Shown here one piece after another: positions 25,283-36,403 of a DNA stretch of 45,616 nt. The notes beneath the pieces were generated by a model, which saw only the letters and a list, made by a program, of their open reading frames with translations, was not told the DNA's origin and ran no database searches. Position numbers and translations under genes: made by a program. Each line of letters starts with the position of its first letter. The first letter of the stretch is position 1. The stretch is taken from NCBI RefSeq assembly GCF_004402785.1, contig NZ_SOFP01000035.1, positions 5,160 to 50,775 on the forward strand, read 5' to 3'. Source of the stretch: Cryobacterium algoritolerans. GTDB taxonomy: Bacteria; Actinomycetota; Actinomycetes; Actinomycetales; Microbacteriaceae.

Positions 25283-26749
25283 TCAGTCGCGGAAGGTGAG
25301 CGCCAAAGCCCGGTCGGCCTCGACACTCGCCCGGTGAAGTTCATGATTAGCGGCCATTTCGGGGCGACGGCGGATGATGAGCCAGGCGATGCCGAGCCCG
25401 ATGAACCACACCGGCGTCACGACCAACGCCTGCAGCGTATCTGTCTTCTGGGTGAGCGCCCAGATCAGGAATACGAAGAACGCGAGCAGGACATAACTCA
25501 TGTACACACCGCCGGGCATTTTGAACTTGGATGCTGCGTGCAGCGCCGGGCGGCGCTTGCGATACACGATGTAGCTCACCACGATGATGGTCCACACGAA
25601 GATGAACAGCACCGATGCCATTGTTGTCACCACGGTGAACACGGCCATGATCGATGGACTCGAATACAGCAGCACAGCCGATATGAGCAGGAACATGCAC
25701 GAGAACAGCAGGGCGTTGGCCGGCACCTTGTGGCGGGTCAGACGTTGGAACCGCCCCGATGCCGTGCCCTCGACCGACAGCCCGAAAAGCATTCTGGATG
25801 TTGAATACAGACCGGAGTTCGCTGAGGATGTCGCGCTCGTGAGCACGACGAAGTTGATCACGGCCGCGGCCACGCCGAGCCCTGCGAGGGCGAACATCGC
25901 CACGAACGGGCTCACATCGGCGCGGACCTCACGCCACGGCGTGACCGTCATGATCATGATCAAGGCGAGAACGTAGAACAGCATGATGCGAATGGGAATG
26001 GAGTTGATTGCCTTGGGAAGGTTCTTCTCCGGGTGCTGCGCTTCGGCGGCCGTGGTGCCCACGAGCTCGACCCCGAGGAACGCGAACACGGAGAGCTGGA
26101 AACCGGCGATGAACCCCATCGGGCCGGTCGGGAACATCCCGCCGTCGTTCCACAGGTTGGTGAAACTCGCCGGGGTGCCGTTGGGGGACTGGAACTGAGT
26201 GAACACCATCACGAGGCCCACGACGATAAGCGTGACAATTGCCACGATTTTGATCAGCGCGAACCAGAACTCGGTCTCGCCGAACGCCTTGACGCTCGTG
26301 AGGTTGAAGCCGAGCAGAATCGTTACCGCCACGAGCGCCGGAATCCATAGCGGCAGATCGGGCCACCAGAAGCTCGTATACAGCGCGATCGCGATCAGCT
26401 CGGCGATGGCGGTGACGATCCAGCACACCCAGTACGTCCAGCTCGTGAAGAAGGCGGCCCACGGCCCGAGCAGGTCACCGGCGAAGTCGCTGAACGACTT
26501 GTATTCGAGGTTGGAGAGCAGCAACTCGCCCATGGCCCGCATGACGAAGAACAGCATGAAGCCGATGATCATATAGACGAAGATCACGGACGGCCCCGCG
26601 AGGGAGATCGTCTTCCCCGAGCCCATGAACAGACCCGTTCCGATCGCACCGCCGATGGCGATGAGCTGGATATGACGGTTCGAGAGCGATCGTGCCAGGT
26701 GTGGTTGCGCGTTCGGCGCTGGATGCGTGCTGGTTTTCATTTGCGACAT
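25283..26749 (-). CDS. cycA: CycA-type D-serine/D-alanine/glycine transporter
   Basis: 488 residues, APC superfamily, about 12 membrane helices. The N-terminal region LSNRHIQLIAIGGAIGTGLF and the following MRAMGELLLSNLEYKSFSDF match enteric CycA nearly residue for residue, as do VELVGTTAAEA and INSIPIRI. It should take up D-Ala, D-Ser, Gly and perhaps L-Ala with protons. The start has GGAAG upstream. It lies downstream of ald with a 127-bp gap, and with alr and ald it forms an alanine-use cluster. Confidence 0.88.
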   Translation of the reverse strand: MSQMKTSTHPAPNAQPHLARSLSNRHIQLIAIGGAIGTGLFMGSGKTISLAGPSVIFVYMIIGFMLFFVMRAMGELLLSNLEYKSFSDFAGDLLGPWAAFFTSWTYWVCWIVTAIAELIAIALYTSFWWPDLPLWIPALVAVTILLGFNLTSVKAFGETEFWFALIKIVAIVTLIVVGLVMVFTQFQSPNGTPASFTNLWNDGGMFPTGPMGFIAGFQLSVFAFLGVELVGTTAAEAQHPEKNLPKAINSIPIRIMLFYVLALIMIMTVTPWREVRADVSPFVAMFALAGLGVAAAVINFVVLTSATSSANSGLYSTSRMLFGLSVEGTASGRFQRLTRHKVPANALLFSCMFLLISAVLLYSSPSIMAVFTVVTTMASVLFIFVWTIIVVSYIVYRKRRPALHAASKFKMPGGVYMSYVLLAFFVFLIWALTQKTDTLQALVVTPVWFIGLGIAWLIIRRRPEMAANHELHRASVEADRALALTFRD

Positions 26750-26876
26750 CGGAGATACTTCCTTGTAGTCCAGGCAATGGGCACAGTGTCGGGGTCACCG
26801 ATCTCTGCAGAAATTGTGGGTCGCGGAGGCCGGGGCCGACCGATCAGGCCGTACCCGGCATCCGCGACCAGTGCTG

Positions 26877-28013
26877 CTAGACCAGCGCGAGCTCGACCTC
26901 TGAGACGAGGTCGGTCCAATCCGTGAGCGGTAGGTCGAGGGCGACGCTGACCGAGCGGTTCGCGACCTTTCCGGCGGCGATGTTCAGGCCACCGGCAAGG
27001 GCGGCGTCCCGCTCGAATGCTGCACGCACGCCACGGTCGGCAATCGACAAAGCGTAGGGCAGAGTGACGTTCGTCAGCGCGAGGGTCGACGTCTGCGGAA
27101 CGGCGCCGGGCATGTTGGCGACGCAGTAGAAGATCGAACCGTGCACGGGGAAGGTGGGGTTCTCGTGCGTTGTGGAGTGTGTGCCTTCGAAGCAGCCTCC
27201 CTGGTCGACCGCGATGTCCACGAGCACGGAGCCCCGCTTCATGCGCGACACGAGCTCGTTGGTGACGAGCTTGGGGGCCTTGGCGCCGGGGATCAGCACG
27301 GAGCCGATCACGAGGTCGGCCTCGGTGACGGAACGGTTGATCTCGTAGGCGTTCGAGGCGATGGTCTTCAGACGTCCGGCGTACTGGGCGTCGAGTTCGC
27401 GCAGGCGGTCGATGTTGATGTCCAGGATGGTGACGTCAGCGCCCATCCCGATGGCCATGGCGGCGGCGTTGGAGCCTGCGACGCCGGCACCGATCACAGT
27501 TACTTTGGCGGCCCGCACCCCGGGCACCCCGCCCATCAGCATGCCCGGGCCACCACCCGGTCGGGTCATCGACGCGGCGCCGACCTGAACGGCGAGGCGT
27601 CCGGCAACCTCGCTCATCGGGGCAAGCAGCGGCAGTGAACGGTCAGCCTTCTGCACGGTCTCGTAAGCGATCGCGGTCACGCCGGACTCGAGCAGGGCGC
27701 TGGCGAGGGCGGGCTCGGCGGCGAGGTGCAGGTAGGTGAAGAGGATCAAGCCCTCACGAAAGTACGAGTACTCGGCCGCGATCGGCTCTTTCACCTTGAG
27801 GATCATGTCGGCGCCGGCCCACACATCGAAGGCGGTCTTGACGATGGTTGCACCGGCGGCTTCGTAGTCGGTGTCAGCGAAGCCGGAGGCGATTCCCGCG
27901 CCGGCCTGTACCAGCACGGTGTGGCCGTGAATCTTGGCTTCGTGCACTCCGGCGGCGGTGATGGCCACGCGGAACTCGTTGTTCTTGACTTCGGTTGGAA
28001 CGCCAATGATCAT
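26877..28013 (-). CDS. ald: Alanine dehydrogenase
   Basis: 378 residues, expected length. Arg15, Lys75 (LKVKEP), His96 (TYLHLA) and Asp270 (DIAVD) are all at the positions known for substrate binding and catalysis in bacterial alanine dehydrogenases. The NAD-binding loop is GAGVAG at 175-180. It oxidises L-alanine to pyruvate and ammonium and can run in reverse. Strongly divergent from the PucR-type regulator, which is probably its activator. Confidence 0.96.
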   Translation of the reverse strand: MIIGVPTEVKNNEFRVAITAAGVHEAKIHGHTVLVQAGAGIASGFADTDYEAAGATIVKTAFDVWAGADMILKVKEPIAAEYSYFREGLILFTYLHLAAEPALASALLESGVTAIAYETVQKADRSLPLLAPMSEVAGRLAVQVGAASMTRPGGGPGMLMGGVPGVRAAKVTVIGAGVAGSNAAAMAIGMGADVTILDINIDRLRELDAQYAGRLKTIASNAYEINRSVTEADLVIGSVLIPGAKAPKLVTNELVSRMKRGSVLVDIAVDQGGCFEGTHSTTHENPTFPVHGSIFYCVANMPGAVPQTSTLALTNVTLPYALSIADRGVRAAFERDAALAGGLNIAAGKVANRSVSVALDLPLTDWTDLVSEVELALV

Positions 28014-28310
28014 GGGGAACTCCTGCTTCTTGTAGACGCCTGCTGATCGACTTTGGTCAGCTTTAAGATGATAAACGCGGATTTTAAGGGCCGCCCTGGC
28101 TCTGCCATGGGGACAACGGACGCCGAGGGTAACTCCGTCGCACGGTGCACAAGGCAGAAAATTGGTATTTACACAGGTATTTGTCTTTCTCGAGGCCGGT
28201 GGTCAGGGGCGGATTCATCGTGCAGACACCCCGCAGTCAGCTCGACATCTGTAGCGCCCAGGTGCGTCGATCGTCTCCTGACGTCCACGCTGCTCCGTTA
28301 GAGTGAATCT
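28014..28310. promoter_or_regulatory. ald / regulator divergent control region
   Basis: A 297-bp gap holds the promoters of ald (leftward) and the PucR-type gene (rightward). GCTGA at 28042-28046 and TCAGC at 28057-28061 form an inverted repeat with a 10-bp spacer, 29 bp upstream of ald, and GGTATTT is repeated directly at about 28165 and 28178. Either could be the regulator's site. The base composition is AT-richer than the flanking genes. Confidence 0.4.
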
Positions 28311-29519
28311 ATGAAAACGGCCGATATTGACCAAGCAGTGGTCAACATCGCCGCGCGAATTGACCGGGCTCTCTCGCTTGAAGACCTCGACGGCGGGCTG
28401 CTCGCGTATAGCGCGCATCAATCCACGGCCGACCGAGTGCGCACGAACTTTCTGCTGAGCAAGGTTGTTCCGCCCGATGTCAGCGCCTGGCAGCTCAGCC
28501 ACGGTATCGCCTCGGCAGTGAAGCCGGTTCCCGTGCCGGCCAACGCCGACCTCGGAATGTTGGGCCGCGTGTGCGTGCCGCTGCTGGCACGTGGATTCCG
28601 GGTGGGGTATCTGTGGGTCCTCCAGCTCGACGACGAGCAAACGCCCGAGGTGATTCTGCGTGAGCTGCGGCTCATCCGCCCGGAGATGGACGCCCTCGCT
28701 GAGATGCTGCTCAACCGTTCCAGCGCCGATTCTAAAGCGCGGCGCACCGACGAGGCCCAATTCCTCGCCGCGTGCTTGGGGGACCGCAATGCCGGCGTGG
28801 CGGTGGACGGTTGGCCTGGTGTGCACGGGCGCGGACCCTGGCGGCTCGCCGCGCTGCTCGAGCGCGGTGACAACGCGCAGCGCGACCCCGCCAAGAGCGG
28901 CCTGCTGCACCGTCTCGCCGCACTCTATGCCACGCTTGGCATCAATACCGTGCTGTTCTCGGCCGGCACCGAAACGCATGCCGTTCTGCTGCTCCACGAC
29001 GAGGTTGACGGCTTCGACCTGTCCGAGGTTCGAATGCGCTTTGAGTTCGAGGTGTCCCGCCGCGGTGGGCAGGTGGCTGCACCCGTCCTGATCGGGCTGA
29101 GCGAGCCCTTCACCGACCTGCGACGGCTGCCCGGTGCCTACTCCGAGGCGCGGAGCGCCGTGCAAGCGGCCTGGGTTGATACCCAGCTCGGCACGCTCGT
29201 TTCGTTTCGCGCTACCGGGGTCTACCAATTCCTGGCCGTCGCAAGTCGAGACGTGTTGCCGTCCGAGTCAGCGCTCTTCTCCGAACTCCGGGCACTCGAC
29301 CGAAACGGGGAACTGCTGCCCGTGCTCGAGATGCTCTACGACAAGAACGGGTCCGTGGCCGAGGTCGCAGAGCACCTGCATTTGCACCGAACCAGTATTT
29401 ACAACCGGCTGGGACGCATCCGTTCCGCATTGGGCGTCGACCCGCTCGGCGGGCAGGCGCGCCTTGAGCTGCACCTGGCCCTCAAGGCCGACCGCTGGGC
29501 TGGCCGTCCGCGCCTCTGA
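28311..29519 (+). CDS. PucR-type helix-turn-helix regulator of the alanine cluster
   Basis: 402 residues. An N-terminal sensor-like region is followed by a GGDEF-like central domain and a C-terminal PucR HTH (about residues 335-395: LYDKNGSVAEVAEHLHLHRTS then IYNRLGRIRSALGVDP). Members are ligand-responsive activators of amino-acid or purine use. Divergence from ald and proximity to cycA and alr suggest it activates alanine catabolism. A broken paralogue of its C-terminus lies near 34.6 kb. Confidence 0.85.
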   Translation: MKTADIDQAVVNIAARIDRALSLEDLDGGLLAYSAHQSTADRVRTNFLLSKVVPPDVSAWQLSHGIASAVKPVPVPANADLGMLGRVCVPLLARGFRVGYLWVLQLDDEQTPEVILRELRLIRPEMDALAEMLLNRSSADSKARRTDEAQFLAACLGDRNAGVAVDGWPGVHGRGPWRLAALLERGDNAQRDPAKSGLLHRLAALYATLGINTVLFSAGTETHAVLLLHDEVDGFDLSEVRMRFEFEVSRRGGQVAAPVLIGLSEPFTDLRRLPGAYSEARSAVQAAWVDTQLGTLVSFRATGVYQFLAVASRDVLPSESALFSELRALDRNGELLPVLEMLYDKNGSVAEVAEHLHLHRTSIYNRLGRIRSALGVDPLGGQARLELHLALKADRWAGRPRL

Positions 29520-29539
29520 CGGGCCTGCCCGGATTGGTC

Positions 29540-30706
29540 TCAGACGTTTTGGTAGACGCGGGGAACGCGGGGACTGATGCGGGTGACCACTTCGCAATTG
29601 ATGGTGCCGGCGGCCGCCGCCCACTCGTCAACGGATGCGTCGTCGTCGCCGGGGCCGAACAGCACCGCTTCGGCACCGATCACCGACGAGCCGGAGGCCA
29701 CGAGTGCGGCCTCACCGAGGTCGATGACCATCTGGTCCATGGCGATGCGCCCGACCACGGGATAGGTCACGCCGTTGACTCGCACCGGGCCTCCCGTGGC
29801 GATGCGCGGAATGCCGTCGGCGTAGCCCAATGGAATCAGGGCGAGCGTCGTCGGGGCCGTGGTGCGGTAGTTGAGCCCGTAGGAGACGCCCTGTCCGGCG
29901 GGAACTTCTTTGCACACCGATACGAGCGTGCGCAAGGTCATCGCCGGGCGCAATCCGAGGTCGTTCGAGGTCTGGTTGGCGAACGGCGACAGGCCGTAGA
30001 TGGCCAGCGCCGCCCGCACCAGATCGAAGAGCGTGTCGGGGCGGGACAGCGTGCCGGCGCTGTTGGCGAGGTGCCGCACCCTCGGGCTCAACCCCGCCTC
30101 CTGCGACACAGCAACGGCCGTCGTGAATGCCGCAACCTGTTCGTCGGTCTCGACGCGGTCGGGTTCATCGGCCACCGCGAGGTGCGAGAAGATGCCCACG
30201 ACGGTCACAGATCCGCTGGCTTCCGCCTGTCGGGCGCGGGCCACGAGGTCGGCCCACTCCGTGGGGGTGCTACCGTTGCGGCCCAGACCGGTGTCAATCT
30301 TGAGATTAATGCGTGCGGTTTTTTGCTGCTGCTGCGCGGCCAGGGCGATTAGCGGCAACTCCCAGCCGGAGCATCCGAGATCAATGTCCGCGGCGATTGC
30401 CGCGGCGAAGTCGCTGTCTGTGGTGTTCAGCCAGGCCAGTACCGGCACCGGAATGGCCGCAGCGCGGAGTGCCAGTGCCTCCGATATGTGTGCCACGCCG
30501 AGCCACTCCGCTCCCGCCTCGAGCGCCGCGCGAGCGACGGGGAGAACCCCGTGACCGTAGGCGTCCGCTTTGACGACCGCCATCAGCCGGGCTGGGGCGG
30601 CGAGCGCAACGAGGTGGCGAACGTTGTGTCTGATCGCGTCGAGGTCGATCACGGCTGCGCGCTCCGGCAGCCGTTCGGTGGCGGTGGGCACGGCTGCTGA
30701 TATCAC
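29540..30706 (-). CDS. alr: Alanine racemase
   Basis: About 388 residues. The PLP lysine is in MAVVKADAYGHG (Lys46 with this start) and the catalytic tyrosine in GQGVSYGLNYR. PLP-phosphate-binding and barrel residues (FSHLAVADEP, LANSAGTL, RAALAIYGLSP, GYADGIPR) are intact. It interconverts L- and D-alanine for peptidoglycan or for feeding D-Ala to Ald. GTG 30706 is preferred on family length; ATG 30748 would add 14 residues. It is convergent with the regulator gene, 20 bp between stops. Confidence 0.93.
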   Translation of the reverse strand: MISAAVPTATERLPERAAVIDLDAIRHNVRHLVALAAPARLMAVVKADAYGHGVLPVARAALEAGAEWLGVAHISEALALRAAAIPVPVLAWLNTTDSDFAAAIAADIDLGCSGWELPLIALAAQQQQKTARINLKIDTGLGRNGSTPTEWADLVARARQAEASGSVTVVGIFSHLAVADEPDRVETDEQVAAFTTAVAVSQEAGLSPRVRHLANSAGTLSRPDTLFDLVRAALAIYGLSPFANQTSNDLGLRPAMTLRTLVSVCKEVPAGQGVSYGLNYRTTAPTTLALIPLGYADGIPRIATGGPVRVNGVTYPVVGRIAMDQMVIDLGEAALVASGSSVIGAEAVLFGPGDDDASVDEWAAAAGTINCEVVTRISPRVPRVYQNV

Positions 30707-31094
30707 ACGTTGCAGCCTAACCCTCGGGTGGTGCGGCCCTGCGTTCATGGCTGAGCGCACCGGCGAGCGCGGGCAGTTCCTCGGATGCCGCAGGTATCCG
30801 CGGTGCAAGAGCGCGCTTACGCTGACCTGAGCGCGCCCGTGACGGGTCGTAAATTACCTCAACCGGCGCGCCATCCCGGTATCCAATCGGCTGGGGGCGG
30901 CCTAGGAGCGTGGGTCAGTTGTTAAAACGCCGCCCGATTTCCCGGGTCGGCTCCGCCGTGGCCTCCGCCCTCGCGGGGGCCGGGGCGAGCGGAACCAGGG
31001 TCACCGTGCAGGTGGTCGACGCCGGGGAACGGACGGCCCTCGGCAAGGTCCCGCTGGTCAGGGCGCTCCGGCGGCCCTGACCCGGTCCGGGCGG
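30707..31094. other. Gap between alr and ppsA
   Basis: About 390 bp. The left part should hold the alr promoter. The right part contains only a short rightward frame (30910-31080), described separately. No RNA gene or clear terminator was seen. Confidence 0.5.
30910..31080 (+). CDS. Possible small protein or gene remnant
   Basis: A 56-residue frame from GTG 30910 with high G/C in third positions throughout, reading VGQLLKRRPISRVGSAV... and ending VPLVRALRRP. It ends 14 bp from the convergent ppsA stop. No family is recognised. It could be the 3' tail of a lost gene, because the coding signal is strong but the start has no spaced ribosome-binding site. Confidence 0.25.
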   Translation: MGQLLKRRPISRVGSAVASALAGAGASGTRVTVQVVDAGERTALGKVPLVRALRRP

Positions 31095-33518
<2,424 letters not shown>

Positions 33519-33613
33519 GATTGCTGCTCCTTTGCAGATATGCGGGCGGGGTGCTGCCACGCTGGACGGATTCCCCGACGTTGTGGGCGAGGTCCTTTTC
33601 CCATAGTGTCACG

Positions 33614-33650
33614 CCCCGCGGCCCCGCGGCCCCGCGGCCCCGCGGCCCCG
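33614..33650. repeat. 8-bp GC-only tandem repeat
   Basis: The unit CCCCGCGG is repeated about four and a half times in the gap between ppsA and its regulator gene. Such a GC block may form structure in the transcript or be prone to slippage. Confidence 0.8.
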
Positions 33651-33697
33651 CCCGACCCGCCGGGCGAACGGCACCCGACACTGCGCGGAACATTTCG

Positions 33698-34516
33698 CTA
33701 GCGTTTGAGCTTCATCCGCTGCAGGATCATCGCCGCCATTTCCTCGACGGACATGCTCGCCGAATTCAGGAACGGGATCCCATGGGACGTGTACAGGCGT
33801 TCCGCGCTGCGCAGTTCGAATCCGCACTGACGCAGCGAGGCGTAGGACGATCCCCGTCGTCGTTCCGTGCGCACCTGGCTCAGGCGCAGGGGATTGGTGG
33901 TCAGGCCGAAACACTTGTCGACGAATGGTCTCAACGGTTCCGGGAGGCCCTCACGATCGAAGTCCTCGTCGACGAGGGGGAAGTTCGCGGCGAAGATTCC
34001 ATGCTGCAAGGCCAGGTACATGGTTGTCGGCGTCTTCCCGCACCGGGAGGGCGCGACCAGGATGATCTGGGCCTTCTCCAGGGCACGCAGGCTCTGCCCG
34101 TCGTCGTGCTCCATGGCGTATTCCACGGCGGTCATTCTCGATTGGTATCGCTCCGCGTTGCCGAGGCCGTGCGCCCGTCCGGGAATATTGCTCGACCGGG
34201 TTCCGAGGGCCTCCTCGAGCTGCCCGAGGTAGGTGCCGAGCAGGTCGACCAGGGTACCCGTGCACGTGGCGAGCGTGCGGCGGATGTCGCTGCCGACGGC
34301 GGTCGAGAACACGATCGGTCTCAGTCCGCGCGCGACCAGGCCGTCGACGGTGTCGACGACGGCCTGGGCCTGTTCGACATTGAGGATGAACGGAATCGTC
34401 ATGCGATCGAACTCGATGGCCGGAAATTGGGTCAGCAGCGTGTTCCCGAGCGTTTCCGCGGTAATGCCGGTGCTGTCCGAGAGGAAGAAAACGGGGCACG
34501 GATCATCGGTGGTCAT
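33698..34516 (-). CDS. ppsR: PEP synthase regulatory protein (bifunctional kinase/pyrophosphorylase)
   Basis: 272 residues, DUF299/PSRP family. It starts CPVFFLSDSTGITAETLG, and the P-loop is VAPSRCGKTPTTMYLA. The C-terminal part ends with PFLNSASMSVEEMAA. It reversibly phosphorylates a threonine of PEP synthase, using ADP to inactivate and phosphate to reactivate. Placement beside ppsA fits exactly. Confidence 0.93.
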   Translation of the reverse strand: MTTDDPCPVFFLSDSTGITAETLGNTLLTQFPAIEFDRMTIPFILNVEQAQAVVDTVDGLVARGLRPIVFSTAVGSDIRRTLATCTGTLVDLLGTYLGQLEEALGTRSSNIPGRAHGLGNAERYQSRMTAVEYAMEHDDGQSLRALEKAQIILVAPSRCGKTPTTMYLALQHGIFAANFPLVDEDFDREGLPEPLRPFVDKCFGLTTNPLRLSQVRTERRRGSSYASLRQCGFELRSAERLYTSHGIPFLNSASMSVEEMAAMILQRMKLKR

Positions 34517-34540
34517 ATACGCATTCTGCCGCGTCCGCGG

Positions 34541-34731
34541 TCAGAGTCGCGGCCGCCCGGCCCAGCGGCGGGCTTTCATCGCCAGGTGCAGCTACAGGCG
34601 AACGTAGCCGTTGAGCGGGTCCACCCCGATGAGGTCTCTGATCCGGCCCAGCCGGTTGTAGATGCTCGTTCGGTGCAGGTGCAGCTGGGAGGCGACCTCG
34701 GCCACGGATCCGTCCTTGTCGTAGATGAGTC
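34541..34731 (-). pseudogene. C-terminal remnant of a second PucR-type regulator, with internal stop
   Basis: On the minus strand, translation gives LIYDKDGSVAEVASQLHLHR, then TSIYNRLGRIRDLIGVDPLNGYVRL, then TAG at 34592-34594, then LHLAMKARRWAGRPRL and TGA. This matches the C-terminus of the PucR-type protein at 28.3-29.5 kb, which has Glu where the TAG stands (GAG to TAG). The homology stops abruptly at about 34731, so the first 330 residues are gone. A truncated and nonsense-mutated paralogue. Confidence 0.8.
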
Positions 34732-34970
34732 CTCGGCATGATTTCAGTGAGATGAGATCCCTCTAAACCCTTCGAAGCGATAGTCTTTCGGCTATCGGCG
34801 CCGCCTCGCCCGAGTGCGCAGAAGGTTCCTGACTACAGATTCGCCTAGAACTTGACCAATAAGTTTCAACGGGACTAGCGTGAATGCCCGTGCTCGGTTG
34901 TCGCTGCCCAGCATGGTTTCCATGGCCCGGCCGGCGCCGTGGGGTAACCCGCAAGATTGGGGTGAACGGC

Positions 34971-35585
34971 ATGGACTCGAAAGACACCAGCCCGCGTATC
35001 GCAACCCCAGACGACAGAGATGAAGTTGTCGAGATCCTTGTCAGCGCGTTCTACAACGATCCGACCTGGAGCTGGGCGTTTCCGGATCCGTCCCTACGTG
35101 CTGAGCAGCAAAGACGGTTATGGACGCTGTTCGTCGATGGAGCGATGCGCTATCCGCGGGTGTGGCTGACCCCGGGCAATACCGCCACAGCCGTGTGGAT
35201 CCCGCCGAATGGAACAGATCTCTCGGATGAGCAGGAAGCGGCATTGAAACCGACCATCGAAGAGATGCTGGGTGCAGATGCCGGTCCGGTGATGGAGGCG
35301 TTTGACCTGTTTGACCAGGCCCACCCCCGGGATATGGCGCACTTCTACCTGAGTCTGCTGGGCACCAGAGCCGAGAATCGGGGACGAGGGTATGGACTCG
35401 ACCTTTTGGCGAGCAATCTACGCCTGATCGACCTGGCCGGGATGCCGGCCTACCTAGAGGCCAGCAACCCCTCGAACGTCGCACTGTACGAACGGCACGG
35501 GTTCAAAGTGCATGGTTCGTTTACACTGCCCAAAGGCGGTCCCGACATAGTCACGATGTGGCGAGATGCTGCGTCCTCGGGGTAA
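34971..35585 (+). CDS. GNAT-family N-acetyltransferase
   Basis: 204 residues. It opens PRIATPDDRDEVVEILVSAF, and the acetyl-CoA-binding loop reads LGTRAENRGRGYGLDLL (R/Q-x-x-G-x-G/A form) at about residues 125-141. The terminal part EASNPSNVALYERHGFKVHG is typical. The acceptor is unknown. GGGGTG lies just before the ATG. Homologues are common stand-alone acetyltransferases. Confidence 0.85.
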   Translation: MDSKDTSPRIATPDDRDEVVEILVSAFYNDPTWSWAFPDPSLRAEQQRRLWTLFVDGAMRYPRVWLTPGNTATAVWIPPNGTDLSDEQEAALKPTIEEMLGADAGPVMEAFDLFDQAHPRDMAHFYLSLLGTRAENRGRGYGLDLLASNLRLIDLAGMPAYLEASNPSNVALYERHGFKVHGSFTLPKGGPDIVTMWRDAASSG

Positions 35586-35814
35586 ACCGCCCACGAGCAT
35601 GAGCGGGAACACACGATGCGGATTCCAGCAGGTCGCCCCGCCATGACCTCCCAATCTGCCCCTAGGCATTGCGGTAAAGCACTCATCCCTCGCTGCTTCG
35701 ACCATCTCATGACGACGCGGACTCTCAGGCGTGCCTCGGTGGTGACGCCCGCAACCGCATCGGGCTGCGATCTCGCGAGTCGATGAACAATTTATGGACA
35801 CCCGCTGATCCTCG

Positions 35815-36123
35815 ATGCAATATGCTCGCAGCCCTTTTGTAGATGAGCTCTTCGATATGTCTGTGCTGATGATGGAGCGACGCCTCGACGGCATCGAGTC
35901 CCGCAGCACAAGTGCGCCGGCGCCCAGAACGCTTCTCGACATTTTGGGCGAGACGACTCGGCGGTTTCCTGAGGCGTCTGAGCTGGATGACGGATCTGGC
36001 GTATTGAGCTTCCGCGAGCTGATGGCACTGTGCATCGTTGTCCGTTCGACGTTTGCCATCTACGACGGTAGACCGCGTCGGCTGGATGACCGGAAGTGGC
36101 CCCGTGCTAGCTTGACCGGGTGA
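35815..36123 (+). pseudogene. Start fragment of an adenylation-domain (NRPS-like) protein
   Basis: Frame of 102 residues. Residues 35-70 (PAPRTLLDILGETTRRFPEA, then SELDDGSGVLSFRELMA) look like the very beginning of a large amino-acid-activating synthetase of the Pls type, where the text continues into an AMP-binding domain. Here homology stops after FRELMA and the frame ends in unrelated sequence. I read it as the 5' scrap of a lost multi-kilobase gene. Identification was by eye. Confidence 0.45.
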
Positions 36124-36332
36124 CTTGGGATACATCTGCCGTCGGAGCGCTCTGGTTTACCGTGGCGATCCTCGCCGGGGGCTATGCGCGCACGCGTAAC
36201 AGGTCCGCATGGACGTGGTTCCTTCTGACGCTCTTCCTGGGGCCAATCGCAGCCTTTCTACTTGTCACAGGGCCCGTCCGAGAACGTGCTGCCGACCCCA
36301 CTGAGCCGATGGCGGAGACCGCCGCCCGGTAA
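36120..36332 (+). CDS. Small two-helix membrane protein
   Basis: 70 residues from GTG 36120. Two hydrophobic segments (SAVGALWFTVAILAGGYA and AWTWFLLTLFLGPIAAFLLV) are joined by the basic loop RTRNRSA and followed by an acidic tail. No family is assigned. There is no clear ribosome-binding site, so translation may be leaderless. Confidence 0.55.
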   Translation: MTWDTSAVGALWFTVAILAGGYARTRNRSAWTWFLLTLFLGPIAAFLLVTGPVRERAADPTEPMAETAAR

Positions 36333-36403
36333 ACGTTGGTTTAACGCATCTCACGGATCTCAGACGAGATGCAAAACGGTTTTGGTCGCGCGCCGGAATG
36401 GGT

